DNA of 64,000 nucleotides from CAZRWD01 sp964603785 (GTDB lineage: Bacteria > Fermentibacterota > Fermentibacteria > Fermentibacterales > Fermentibacteraceae), in contig CAZRWD010000006.1 of the NCBI GenBank assembly GCA_964603785.1, forward strand, positions 62,001 to 126,000, read 5' to 3'. Positions within the stretch are counted from its first letter, which is position 1. Each line of letters opens with the position of its first letter. The notes under the pieces were generated by a model. That model ran no database searches and had not been told where the DNA came from. It saw nothing but the letters and a program-made list of their open reading frames with translations. Both the position numbers and the translations under genes were made by a program. This document shows positions 53,679 through 61,590 of this stretch, one piece after another.

Positions 53679-54431
53679 GTGAGGGTAGCCGTCGCGACGC
53701 TCTTCCCGGAGCTTTTCGGGCCGTTCCTCGAGACCGGCGTGCTGGGCAGGGCGGTGGCCTCCGGACTGGTCTCCGTGGAGTTCGCCGACATACGGGCCCA
53801 CGCGGTCGACCGGAGGGGCTCGGTCGACGACTACCAGTTCGGCGGGGGGGCGGGAATGCTGATGCGCCCCGAGCCGCTGTTCGGGACCCTGCGGTCGATA
53901 CCGTGGCACCGGGGGGCGAGGGTGGTGCTCATGACCCCCGACGGTCGCAGGCTCGACACCTCCCTGGCGAGGGACCTCGCACGGGAGGACGGGATGATAG
54001 TGTTCTGCGGGCGATACGGCGGGGTCGACGCCCGGTTCGTGGAGAAGGCCGTCACCGACGAGGTCAGCATCGGGGACTATGTCCTCGCGGGAGGTGAGCT
54101 GCCCGCGCTGATACTCATGGAGACGGTGGCCAGATGGCTGCCCGGAGTGCTTGGCAGGATGGAGTCCGCGGAGACGGACAGCTTCGCGACCGGCCTGCTC
54201 GACTATCCGAGGTACACCAGGCCGGCCGGATTCGAGGGCGCCGGGGTGCCCGAGGTCCTGCTCTCGGGCGACCATGCCCGGATCGAGGACTGGCGGTTCG
54301 ATGCGGCCCTGGCCAGGACCATGGAGAGAAGGCCCGACCTCCTCGAGGGCGTCGAGCCCGGGGAGGCCAGGAAACGTTTTCTGGAGGCGGTCAGGAAGGC
54401 CGCGCGCACGAAGGAGCGGGAAGATGGATGA
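53679..54431 (+). CDS. trmD: tRNA (guanine-N1)-methyltransferase TrmD
   Basis: 250 residues of the SPOUT class. The trefoil-knot SAM site is 'IGDYVLAGGELPALILMETVARWLPGVLG', with the early 'DDYQFGGGAGMLMRPEPLF' and the tRNA-binding 'GLLDYPRYTRP'. It makes m1G37 in tRNA, preventing frameshifting. A GTG start and an 8-bp overlap with rplS. Confidence 0.96.
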   Translation: MRVAVATLFPELFGPFLETGVLGRAVASGLVSVEFADIRAHAVDRRGSVDDYQFGGGAGMLMRPEPLFGTLRSIPWHRGARVVLMTPDGRRLDTSLARDLAREDGMIVFCGRYGGVDARFVEKAVTDEVSIGDYVLAGGELPALILMETVARWLPGVLGRMESAETDSFATGLLDYPRYTRPAGFEGAGVPEVLLSGDHARIEDWRFDAALARTMERRPDLLEGVEPGEARKRFLEAVRKAARTKEREDG

Positions 54432-54774
54432 GATCCTCAGGATGGCCGAGAACAGGCGGCCTGCCGAGGGCGTCGGCGAGTTCGGGCCGGGAGACAACGT
54501 CAAGGTCCACTACCAGGTCGTCGAGGGTGACAAGGTGAGGATCCAGATCTTCGAGGGAGTGGTGATCTCCCGCCGCGGGGGCGGCGCCTCGGAGACCTTC
54601 ATCGTGCGCAAGATATCCAATGGCGTGGGCGTCGAGAGGATATTCCCCCTCTGCTCGCCCCGCGTGACCGCCGTCGAGGTCGTCAGGCGCGGGAAGGTCA
54701 GGCGCGCCAAGCTGTTCTTCCTCAGGGAGAAGCGCGGGCGTGCCGCGAGGATCAAGGAGAAGCGCTCCTTCTAG
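54424..54774 (+). CDS. rplS: Ribosomal protein L19 (bL19)
   Basis: 116 residues: 'GDNVKVHYQVVEGDKVRIQIFEGVVISRRGGGASETFIVRKISNGVGVERIFP' is the bL19 core, then the basic 'KVRRAKLFFLREKRGRAARIKEK'. It lies at the 30S-50S interface. ATG with GGGAAG upstream, overlapping the end of trmD. The longer reading frame to the left is not coding. Confidence 0.96.
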   Translation: MDEILRMAENRRPAEGVGEFGPGDNVKVHYQVVEGDKVRIQIFEGVVISRRGGGASETFIVRKISNGVGVERIFPLCSPRVTAVEVVRRGKVRRAKLFFLREKRGRAARIKEKRSF

Positions 54775-55399
54775 CCCGTGCATCTCCCGCCTCCGGTTCG
54801 ACGAGCTGGAGGCCGGGCCGGGCGTACTGGCCGCCGGCATTGACGAAGCAGGCAGGGGCCCCCTCGCGGGGCCCCTCGTCGCAGCCTGCGTCATCCTACC
54901 CCCGGGGCTGGACATCGAGGGGGTCGACGACAGCAAGGTCCTGTCCGGGAGGGCCAGGGTGCGTCTGGAGGCCGTCATCCGGGACCGGGCCGCCGCGGTG
55001 GGGATAGGGATGGTGGAGCCGGGCGAGATAGACGCCCTCGGCATGACCCGCTCGGTGCTCCTCTCGTTCGAGAGGGCCGTCTCGTCCTCGGGCCTTGCCG
55101 CCGCCGTCTACCTGGTCGACGGCCTGCCGGTCCGAGGGGCCTCCTTCCCGGCGAGGTTCGTCGTCAGGGGGGACTCGAGGAGCCTCTGCATAGGGGCCGC
55201 GAGCATTGTCGCCAAGGTGTTCCGCGACAGGCTCATGGCAGAGGCCGACGCAACGTGGCCCGGATACGGGTTCGCAGCGAACATGGGCTACGGCACGCCA
55301 GGGCATCTCGCGGCCCTCCGCCGGCTCGGCCCGTGTCCCATCCACAGGATGTCCTTCGGCCCTCTCGACAGGATCGCAGACCTTTTCGGAGGCGCATGA
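54740..55399 (+). CDS. rnhB: Ribonuclease HII
   Basis: 219 residues. Catalytic Asp-Glu pair in AAGIDEAGRGPLAGP, 'DDSKVLSGRARVRLE', and 'VVRGDSRSLCIGAASIVAKVFRD' with later catalytic acids. It cuts RNA in RNA-DNA hybrids. The frame's only standard start is this GTG, 35 bp inside rplS, which adds ~30 residues before the conserved domain, so the real start may be an unusual codon. yraN overlaps its stop by 4 bp. Confidence 0.92.
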   Translation: MPRGSRRSAPSSPCISRLRFDELEAGPGVLAAGIDEAGRGPLAGPLVAACVILPPGLDIEGVDDSKVLSGRARVRLEAVIRDRAAAVGIGMVEPGEIDALGMTRSVLLSFERAVSSSGLAAAVYLVDGLPVRGASFPARFVVRGDSRSLCIGAASIVAKVFRDRLMAEADATWPGYGFAANMGYGTPGHLAALRRLGPCPIHRMSFGPLDRIADLFGGA

Positions 55400-55761
55400 G
55401 CGAGCTCTCTCAGGGGGCGGAGGAGTTCGCGGCCGGCCTGATGGTCCGCGGGGGATGGACGCTCCTCGCCCGCGACTTCCGCGCGGGACCCGGCGAGGTG
55501 GACATAATCGCGCGCAGGGAGGATCTGCTCGTCTTCGTCGAGGTCAAGCTCGCCTCGGAGGGGAGCGCGACGATGGCCCCGGAGAAGATCGACCGGCGGA
55601 AGCAGGCCAGGATCACCGGGGCCGCCTCGATCTGGCTGCTGGAGAACCCGCACGACGGATTCTGCAGGTTCGACGTCGTTATCGTGCGGGGGCTGCCGGG
55701 CTCCTATCGCGCCGAATGGCTAGAGGACGCCTTCCGCGCTTCGGGCCGGTTCACGGTCTGA
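55396..55761 (+). CDS. yraN: YraN/UPF0102 endonuclease-fold protein
   Basis: 121 residues of the UPF0102 family: 'LLARDFRAGPGEVDIIARREDLLVFVEVKLASEGS' carries the E...D...E-x-K of restriction-endonuclease-like nucleases. Role unclear; often next to rnhB, as here. The ATG overlaps the rnhB stop. The last gene of the ffh cluster; it ends 80 bp before repeat copy A. Confidence 0.92.
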   Translation: MSELSQGAEEFAAGLMVRGGWTLLARDFRAGPGEVDIIARREDLLVFVEVKLASEGSATMAPEKIDRRKQARITGAASIWLLENPHDGFCRFDVVIVRGLPGSYRAEWLEDAFRASGRFTV

Positions 55762-55840
55762 TACTCTCCCGGAGGTGGGCGGGATATGCGTTCGGCGCAG
55801 GGCCGCGCTGCCGGAACCGGCTGCCGCACTGGGGCGGCGT

Positions 55841-55928
55841 GTGCGGACAGCCGTGAAACCGTTTTCCAGATGCCTGCCCTGCATGAAGATGGCGATCGGA
55901 TTTCAACGATTTCAAACCCGAAGGGGTC
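55841..55928 (+). repeat. Intergenic direct repeat, copy A (left of the dehydratase operon)
   Basis: About 88 bp that align with copy B (61591-61677) in the same orientation. The last 29 bp (55900-55928, beginning ATTTCAACGATTTC) are identical, the 48 bp before it, in ungapped alignment, have nine differences, and weaker likeness extends to about 55776. The identical core supplies the last five codons and the stop of the activator gene at 55912. Confidence 0.85.
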
Positions 55929-56709
55929 TTGACGGGGGGGGGTCGGCGGAGGCCAGGATGGCGGCGCCGAGAGCTCCGGTGAGCTGGGGATCCGCGGGGA
56001 CCAGCACCTCCCCGCCGAGCTCCTCGCCCAGGGCCCGGACGACCCCGGCGTTGCGCGCCACGCCTCCCGTGAAGACCACCCTGGGCTCCATCCGGGAGCG
56101 CCCGGCCATCGAGACCGTGCGGCGGGCGACCGAGCGGAAGACCCCGTTCAGGATCGACGGCACGGGGACGCCGGACTGGAGGAGCCCTACGATCTCGCTC
56201 TCCGCGAAGACCGCACACATCGAGGAGATGTCGACGGATTCAGTATGACCCTCCACGGCGCCGCCCATCTCGTCCAGCGCGACACCCAGGATCTGCCCGG
56301 TGAGTTCGATGAACCTGCCTGTCCCGGCCGCGCAGCGGTCGTTCATGGCGAAATCCCGCGCCCTCCCGCCTCCGTCGAGTTCGATGAGCTTGGAGTCCTG
56401 CCCGCCGATGTCGATGACCGTACGGGCATCGGGGAGGAGGAAGGAGACGCCCCTGGCGTGGCACAGGATCTCCGAGGCCGCCCGGTCGGCTCCCTTGAAG
56501 TAGTTGCGGCCGTAGCCGGTGGCGAGCAGGGTCTCGACATCCTCCCGCGAGGCTCCCGCCCGCTCCAGCACGCTGTCGAAGAGCAGCCCGGCCGCTTCCG
56601 ACGGTCGTGTCCCCGTGTCCGCCATCCCGGTCCCGACGATCCGCGTCCCGTCGAAGAGCACCACCTCGATCGATCTCGCACCTATGTCGATTCCGCCGAA
56701 GAGCCTCAT
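55912..56709 (-). CDS. HgdC/BadF-type ATP-dependent activator of 2-hydroxyacyl-CoA dehydratases
   Basis: 265 residues of the ASKHA ATPase family. 'GGIDIGARSIEVVLF' and 'VIDIGGQDSKLIEL' bind ATP. Cys126 (MNDRCAAGTGRF) and Cys165 (SSMCAVFAESE) occupy the positions of the two cysteines that hold the 4Fe-4S cluster between subunits in known HgdC. It injects low-potential electrons into dehydratase or reductase partners. It ends the five-gene operon, overlaps the DCCP gene by 4 bp, and its last residues (SRPLRV) come from repeat copy A. Confidence 0.93.
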   Translation of the reverse strand: MRLFGGIDIGARSIEVVLFDGTRIVGTGMADTGTRPSEAAGLLFDSVLERAGASREDVETLLATGYGRNYFKGADRAASEILCHARGVSFLLPDARTVIDIGGQDSKLIELDGGGRARDFAMNDRCAAGTGRFIELTGQILGVALDEMGGAVEGHTESVDISSMCAVFAESEIVGLLQSGVPVPSILNGVFRSVARRTVSMAGRSRMEPRVVFTGGVARNAGVVRALGEELGGEVLVPADPQLTGALGAAILASADPPPSRPLRV

Positions 56710-57836
56710 CCGACCATCTCCAGGAGTGTCTGTATCCTCACTGCGAGCCTCTCCCTGTCAGAATCCGAGTAGTCGGTCTCGATCTTCATGTACGGTATGC
56801 CGAGCGTGTCCCTCGAGTATCTCTCGACCAGCCAGGACTCCACATTGTAGGTGTGGCAGGCGTGCCAGACGAGGTCGACCACGGCCTGCGGCCTGTACCT
56901 CTCCGCGAGGCGCCCCAGCAGGTCGAGCCTGCCGCGGTTCGGAGTCATGCACGAGCAGGGTATCTCGAAGTGCCTCCTGGCGATCGCCTCCAGGGGATCT
57001 CCCTCGAGGGAGGACGGTTTCTCCACCGGCTTGACCCCCGAGCAGGCCTCCTGGACCACCACGGCCCCACCGCACTCCTCCACGAGCTCCGTGACCTTGA
57101 GCGTGTCCCTCGCCGTCGGGCATCCCGTGAGCATCACCCGGGGCGCGCCCGGGGCGAACGCCTCGAAGCCCCCCGCGGCACGGTCCCGCACGTGCTCCAC
57201 GAATCGCTCTAGCATGTCCAGGTGGCCCTCGTATCCGGACAGACGATAGCGGACCATGGCGAGCTCGGTGCCCGTGGCCACCGGGGGGTCCTCCGCGCCC
57301 AGCCCGAAGACGCTCATCAGGAGGCTCCGCTCCCTGTTCATCAGTCTGATCGCATCCCGGAGGCGGTCATCCGTGATCTCCACCCCGTAGAACCGTCCCA
57401 GGGCATCCGACAGCTTCCTGACCTCGGAGAGCCAGTGCCCGAAGGCCTCCATCTCGTCCGCCTTCTGCGTGAGCTCCAGGATGTGCTGCGGCTTCCGGTC
57501 CGCGATGAGCTCGTACATCTTCTTCTTCCCGTCGCACGTGGTCTCGGCGACGACCATGTCGCAGACCGACCAGAACGGGCAGCGGTTGGTGATGATGTAG
57601 CCGAACGAAGACTTGATGAGCGGGCACAGGTTCGACGGGAGAACCGTCTCCGCCGGGGGGATGGTCCTCCTGCTCGCGCCGCAGAGGCAGACCGGGTGGG
57701 CTCCTGCGGCGAGTATCACCTCCCTGGGCGTGTACTCGCAGTAGATGCCGACGATACCCCTGCCGAGGCGCTTCAGTCTGCGCACCGCGTCGACCTCGGC
57801 GGAGATCGAGTTCCTGAAGTACTCCAACGGGTCCAT
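56706..57836 (-). CDS. 2-hydroxyacyl-CoA dehydratase/double-cubane-cluster protein (DCCP, YjiM-like)
   Basis: 376 residues of the HgdB superfamily, closest in pattern to YjiM/DCCP proteins that carry an 8Fe-9S double cubane and reduce small molecules such as acetylene. Early Cys are Cys33, 50, 52, 71, 86, 92 and 101 (the last in TTCDGKKKMYE), then 'LTGCPTARDT', 'QEACSGVKPVEKP' and 'EIPCSCMTPNRGR' in the second half. The HgdC activator follows with a 4-bp overlap, the standard pairing. Physiological substrate unknown. Confidence 0.88.
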   Translation of the reverse strand: MDPLEYFRNSISAEVDAVRRLKRLGRGIVGIYCEYTPREVILAAGAHPVCLCGASRRTIPPAETVLPSNLCPLIKSSFGYIITNRCPFWSVCDMVVAETTCDGKKKMYELIADRKPQHILELTQKADEMEAFGHWLSEVRKLSDALGRFYGVEITDDRLRDAIRLMNRERSLLMSVFGLGAEDPPVATGTELAMVRYRLSGYEGHLDMLERFVEHVRDRAAGGFEAFAPGAPRVMLTGCPTARDTLKVTELVEECGGAVVVQEACSGVKPVEKPSSLEGDPLEAIARRHFEIPCSCMTPNRGRLDLLGRLAERYRPQAVVDLVWHACHTYNVESWLVERYSRDTLGIPYMKIETDYSDSDRERLAVRIQTLLEMVG

Positions 57837-57840
57837 CAGG

Positions 57841-59310
57841 TCAGCCCCGCTCCCCCTCGTGCAGGTCCGCCCCCGGGGACAGCGAGAACCTCCTGCGCGA
57901 CTCGAGCAGATCCATGAAGCTCTCCATCCGGCTCGCGACCTGCTCGTTCAGGCGGCCCGGAGAATAGGGCACGTCGAAGGCGAGGACCGGGATGCCCGCC
58001 TCCCTCTCGACGACCTCGGTGAACACCCTCTCCTCGTGAGGGCAGTGGCTCGCCCCGAAGATCCCGGACACCAGGACGCCCTCGGCGCCGAACCTCCGGG
58101 CCTCCCCGGCGATCCTGACAGCCCTGGCGGCGGGGGATCCAGCCATGCGGTCGTCCATGCAGTTCTCGGCGACTGCGGTCACCGGGCCGGGACCGGTCCG
58201 GAGAGGGAGGTAGGAATGCGAGATCAGATAGTCTGTTCCGGCGATGCAGCCGCCCAGGTCCTCCAGGTGTGTCACCAGCGAGGCGTCGGTGGGCGGGGTC
58301 ACCCAGTAGACCCTCAGAGGGTCTTCGCCGAAGGGGGAGGCGTCCGCCTCGATCCTGCGTCGGACGGTCGCCAGGAGGTCGTCGAGCACCTTCACGCTCT
58401 CCTCCGGCTCCGAGCAGGTGTGTATCCCGATGAATTCGGCCAGCAGCATCTCGAGTCCCGGAAGGGGCGGCCTCCTCATGGAATAGACCATCTCCCTGAG
58501 GGCGCGTATCCTTCCCCTGAGGCCGTTGAACAGGTCCCTGGACCCTGCGAGGTCGTCATCCGTGACGGTCCTCCCGGTAAGCCTCTCCATGGCGCCGACG
58601 ACCCCGCGCAGCTCTCCCTCGAGGAACTCCACGGCAGACCTCTGGTGGAGGGTGCCCCCGTAGGGCGTGGTCGCGTACTCCTCGCACGGAGCCCAGGCCC
58701 GGTCGTCGAACCTGGCGGCCATCTCCCACCAGTGCACCGGGATGCCCTGGTCCTCTATGAGCTGCATCACCGCCGAGAAGTCGTCGCAGCACGACCCGAC
58801 GCCGGCGATGCAGAGGTCGGGTCTGGGGAAGTAGTCGAGGGTGACCATGGCCCCGAGCGCAGCCCTCACGTAGCAGAGCTCCTCGCCCGCTCCCAGTCTC
58901 GAGGCCTCCTCCAGAAGGTGCGGCTCCTCCGAGAAGCAGGGCGCCCACCAGAGCTCGTCGGCGTAGAATGTCAGGGCCTCGGGGAATGCGTAGGTCAGGA
59001 CCGGGACCTGGCCGAGGTCCTTCATCGCAGCCACGATCTTCATCCCATGCTCCCTGGCCAGGAAGAGCCTGTCCTTCTCGCTGAAGAGGAAGGCCCACAG
59101 GCGGAGGGCGGCGGGGGAGTCGTCGAACTTCAGGCGCCGGAGCAGAGCGTCCCCCCGGCAGGAGTACTCGTAGGGGCTGTAGAGGTACCTCACCCCGCCG
59201 GGGATGAGCCGCCTCATGAACCTGCAGGCATCCGAGTACTCCTCGGGGATTTCCCTGACCCTGGATTCCCAGTCCATCACGCCTATCCTGCGGGCGGAGA
59301 GGTCGTCCAT
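57841..59310 (-). CDS. 2-hydroxyacyl-CoA dehydratase-family subunit (large, HgdA/B-like)
   Basis: 489 residues, longer than HgdB. It has the family's two-lobed layout with Cys-rich loops: 'SPYEYSCRGD', 'APCFSEE', 'VGSCCDDFSAVMQL', 'EENCMDD' type segments and, near the end, 'SGIFGASHCPHEERVF'. Divergent from well-known subunits, so the reaction cannot be named. Its ATG overlaps the stop of the upstream paralogue by one base (TGATG); the open frame further upstream is not coding. 4-bp gap to the DCCP gene. Confidence 0.78.
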   Translation of the reverse strand: MDDLSARRIGVMDWESRVREIPEEYSDACRFMRRLIPGGVRYLYSPYEYSCRGDALLRRLKFDDSPAALRLWAFLFSEKDRLFLAREHGMKIVAAMKDLGQVPVLTYAFPEALTFYADELWWAPCFSEEPHLLEEASRLGAGEELCYVRAALGAMVTLDYFPRPDLCIAGVGSCCDDFSAVMQLIEDQGIPVHWWEMAARFDDRAWAPCEEYATTPYGGTLHQRSAVEFLEGELRGVVGAMERLTGRTVTDDDLAGSRDLFNGLRGRIRALREMVYSMRRPPLPGLEMLLAEFIGIHTCSEPEESVKVLDDLLATVRRRIEADASPFGEDPLRVYWVTPPTDASLVTHLEDLGGCIAGTDYLISHSYLPLRTGPGPVTAVAENCMDDRMAGSPAARAVRIAGEARRFGAEGVLVSGIFGASHCPHEERVFTEVVEREAGIPVLAFDVPYSPGRLNEQVASRMESFMDLLESRRRFSLSPGADLHEGERG

Positions 59311-60416
59311 CACGAGAGGCTCTCCAGGAAGGCCTGAACCCGCGTCCTGGTCCTCTCCCGGCCTCCCCGGGCGTAGTCGGAGTCCAGGACCAGGACCGGC
59401 ACGGGCATGAGGCGCTTCAACCGCTCGCGCTCGGCGAACCACAGGTCGCAGAACTTCAGCGCCCTCACCACGAGCCCCTTCGCTCCAGCCTCGGAGAGCT
59501 TCGATGCAAGCCATTCGTAGGTGTTCGAGTTGGGCCTGCAGCGGGAGCACTTCGCTGCATCGAACCATGCTCCGGCAAGACCGGCGGGCGTCATCCCGTC
59601 CTCCCCCACGGACGGGAGGCAGGCCTGCAGTCCGGTGCACCCCAGGGGGAGCATCCCGGCCCCGCACTCCTCCAGCGCTGCCGGGACGCAGTCGTCCTCC
59701 AGGAGCATCGGGCTGCCGGTCAGGCCGATGAGGGGACCGCCTGACACCGGCGGGCAGGTACCGAGGAGTCGCCCGAACGTCGAATCGAGCCCGTGGGGTC
59801 TGGTCATGCACAGGAGTGCATGCATCCTGTGGAGGAGCAGGGGCGGGACCCTGCCTGAGAGTGAAGCCGCCTCCAGCACTTCCGCGGCGCTGCGCCTGTG
59901 CCGCTCCCACTCCTCCGCCCTGCCCGGATCGAACCCGTCCGAGAGGCCGGAGGCTTCGAGGTCACGGCAGAGACGCCCGGCCTGCGACTGGAAGAAGGCT
60001 CTCGCCGCGGTCGTGCGCGTTGCCGGGAGCTGGATGTGGAAGACCCTGGCTCCCGTGAAGGACGACAGCTCCTGGAAGAGCCGCCTCGTCTGGTCGCAGG
60101 TGTACATCCCCACCCAGGCGTCCACCCTGCCGTGGACGCCGCAGCCCGAAGAGACGGCTCCCAGGAAGGACTTGACAAGGGGACAGACGTCGGGGCGCAC
60201 GAAGCGCTCCCCCTCGCACTCCATCTCCTGCACCGCCCCGGTCAGGGCTCTTGCCGGGAGCATCCCGAGACCCGCTCCGAGAGCCGGCGGGAAGGCCGAG
60301 CACAGGTAGCCCAGGACCTTCCCGCCGTTGCTCCTGTACATGTCGAGGGCGCCGACCCATCCCGCCGCGAGCTCTTCGCACTCCTCCGCCGGCCGGGAAG
60401 ACGCCCCCGTCGGCAT
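59310..60416 (-). CDS. 2-hydroxyacyl-CoA dehydratase-family subunit (second paralogue)
   Basis: 368 residues of the HgdB fold. 'DVCPLVKSFLGA' and 'WVGMYTCDQTRRLFQE' match the first cluster-binding region, 'GLTGSPMLLEDD' the second domain, and 'KCSRCRPNSNTYEW' stands where HgdB proteins keep a C-x-C. The fold is kept but spacing differs from DCCP, so this is probably a distinct subunit. The ATG follows the methyltransferase stop with no gap. It may pair with the 489-residue protein as the two subunits of one enzyme. Confidence 0.8.
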   Translation of the reverse strand: MPTGASSRPAEECEELAAGWVGALDMYRSNGGKVLGYLCSAFPPALGAGLGMLPARALTGAVQEMECEGERFVRPDVCPLVKSFLGAVSSGCGVHGRVDAWVGMYTCDQTRRLFQELSSFTGARVFHIQLPATRTTAARAFFQSQAGRLCRDLEASGLSDGFDPGRAEEWERHRRSAAEVLEAASLSGRVPPLLLHRMHALLCMTRPHGLDSTFGRLLGTCPPVSGGPLIGLTGSPMLLEDDCVPAALEECGAGMLPLGCTGLQACLPSVGEDGMTPAGLAGAWFDAAKCSRCRPNSNTYEWLASKLSEAGAKGLVVRALKFCDLWFAERERLKRLMPVPVLVLDSDYARGGRERTRTRVQAFLESLS

Positions 60417-61217
60417 CTAGGCCTTCTCCGCCACGATGCGGCAGCGGCCGAACGAGCCCCCGTGAGCCTGCTGCGACATGAACACCATCTCTCCGCCCAT
60501 CGCCCTGAACAGGTCCATGTCCCATCCGATTATCCTGAGAGCGTCGAAGGTCAGCTGTTCGGTCAGCATCCGAATGTAGAGGTCGACGCAGCCTGCGAAA
60601 TGGGGTGTGCAGTCCTCCGAGGAGAGGAGCCTGAAGCCGCTTTGCTCCAGGAGGCGCTCGTAGCTCTTCTGCGTCTCGACGGAGGGGAACTTCATGAACG
60701 AGCAGATCCTGTCCGCCGTCTCGGCGCTCCAGCCCGCGGGACCCTCGACCCAGTCGGAGAAGGCGATGCGTCCGCCGGGCCGGAGGACCCTCGAGGCCTC
60801 GCCGATCATCGCAGCCCTGTCCTCGACGTAGCACCAGGCGTCCTCTCCCCAGACCAGGTCGAAGAACGAGTCGGGCCAGGGGATGCCCTGGACGTTCCCG
60901 ACCCTGTACTCGATTCTGTCCGAGAGGCCGTCCTCGGCCGTCCGGGCGACCGCCTTCGCGACCATGGCCTCGGTCGCGTCCAGGCCGTATCCCCTTGCAC
61001 CGCGGGTTCTCGCCAGGAACCTGAGCCCCGCCCCCAGGGCGGAGCAGAGGTCGAGGACCTTCTGGTCCCTCCCGACTCCGGCGAGGTCGGCGAGGATCGT
61101 TGACTGCGCGAATCCACCGACATGGATCTGCTCGCCCATGATGAGCTCCCAGAGGACACCCTCCGGGCCGCTGTAGACACCCTGGACATCCTTCAGCGTC
61201 GCACGCTCGGTTCCCAT
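60417..61217 (-). CDS. Class I SAM-dependent methyltransferase with atypical motif I
   Basis: 266 residues. The Rossmann SAM-binding fold is clear ('KVLDLCSALGAGLRFL', 'GYGLDATEAMV', 'YRVGNVQGIPWPDSFFDLVWGEDAWCYV', 'EASRVLRPGGRIAFSDW'), but motif I reads D-L-C-S-A-L-G-A-G instead of the usual D-x-G-x-G-x-G. The motifs and C-terminal half resemble sarcosine or phosphoethanolamine N-methyltransferases. No N-P-P-Y motif of rRNA adenine methylases is present. It is the first structural gene of the dehydratase operon; GGGAGGGG precedes the ATG. Confidence 0.82.
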   Translation of the reverse strand: MGTERATLKDVQGVYSGPEGVLWELIMGEQIHVGGFAQSTILADLAGVGRDQKVLDLCSALGAGLRFLARTRGARGYGLDATEAMVAKAVARTAEDGLSDRIEYRVGNVQGIPWPDSFFDLVWGEDAWCYVEDRAAMIGEASRVLRPGGRIAFSDWVEGPAGWSAETADRICSFMKFPSVETQKSYERLLEQSGFRLLSSEDCTPHFAGCVDLYIRMLTEQLTFDALRIIGWDMDLFRAMGGEMVFMSQQAHGGSFGRCRIVAEKA

Positions 61218-61294
61218 TTCCCCTCCCGCTCTCCGGGCTGGCGCCCGTCGATCTCTTCGCGGGCCGGGCTGGTCAGATTCGGAGACAGCCTCCG

Positions 61295-61353
61295 TGAGAC
61301 CAGGGCCGCACCCGCACCCGGAGGCCCGGACCGGGCCTCCATGCCCGGTCTCA
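61295..61353 (-). ncRNA. Nested stem-loop in the dehydratase-operon leader
   Basis: On the minus-strand mRNA an outer stem, TGAGACC with GGTCTCA (7 bp) continued by GGGC/GCCC past a one-base bulge, encloses an inner hairpin of GGAGGCCCGG against its complement (61320-61340). The first bases of the outer stem are the stop codon of the leader ORF, so a ribosome ending there would open the stem. This is the geometry of translation-dependent attenuators; no known riboswitch class is recognised. Confidence 0.6.
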
Positions 61354-61383
61354 AGCCTTGATGCGGACTGCGGCTCTTCTCAT
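61351..61383 (-). CDS. Leader peptide of the dehydratase operon (MRRAAVRIKA)
   Basis: A 10-codon ORF with an exact GGAGGAGG site 5 bases before its ATG, located ~20 bp after the predicted transcription start and ending in the outer stem of the leader structure. Codons 2 and 3 are consecutive AGA. Residues 7-9 (R-I-K) form a basic-x-basic pattern, as in the drug-dependent arrest motifs of some erm leader peptides; the operon's methyltransferase is not of the Erm type. A regulatory uORF is inferred from this order of elements, not from homology. Confidence 0.55.
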   Translation of the reverse strand: MRRAAVRIKA

Positions 61384-61412
61384 CCCGGCCTCCTCCGGAA
61401 GGTGTTCGGGGG

Positions 61413-61441
61413 AAGATAGGGCACCTCGATAACAATAGCAA
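61413..61441 (-). promoter_or_regulatory. Candidate promoter of the dehydratase operon
   Basis: Minus strand: TTGCTA, an exact 17-bp spacer, TATCTT. The predicted transcription start (~61406) lies ~10 bases before the leader-ORF ribosome site. Both boxes match at four of six positions. Confidence 0.55.
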
Positions 61442-61590
61442 CCTGCTAGGATATCGTGTCGCTCAGGGTTCCTCGCCGGCGGGAGCGACGGTCCAGGGAT
61501 GCGCTCACCTCGTTCGAACCGCAGGCCTCCAGAAGATCCGCCCCGGGGTCGGATCGTGGGCGGAGACCGTATGCGGCAGGGGAGCGGTCT

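Noticed and set aside
55841..55928. A CRISPR repeat, because of the GTTTGAAAT/GTTGAAAT-like stretches in the repeat core.
   Set aside because: Each locus has a single copy with no spacer array and no cas genes nearby.
60417..61217. An Erm-type rRNA methyltransferase, suggested by the R-I-K leader peptide.
   Set aside because: The protein lacks the N-P-P-Y motif and the rRNA-binding end of Erm enzymes; its motifs resemble small-molecule N-methyltransferases.
61442..61560. A tRNA or tRNA fragment, because of GTTCGAAC near 61512 and TTCAAAC in the repeat core.
   Set aside because: No T-stem or acceptor pairing can be formed around either sequence.
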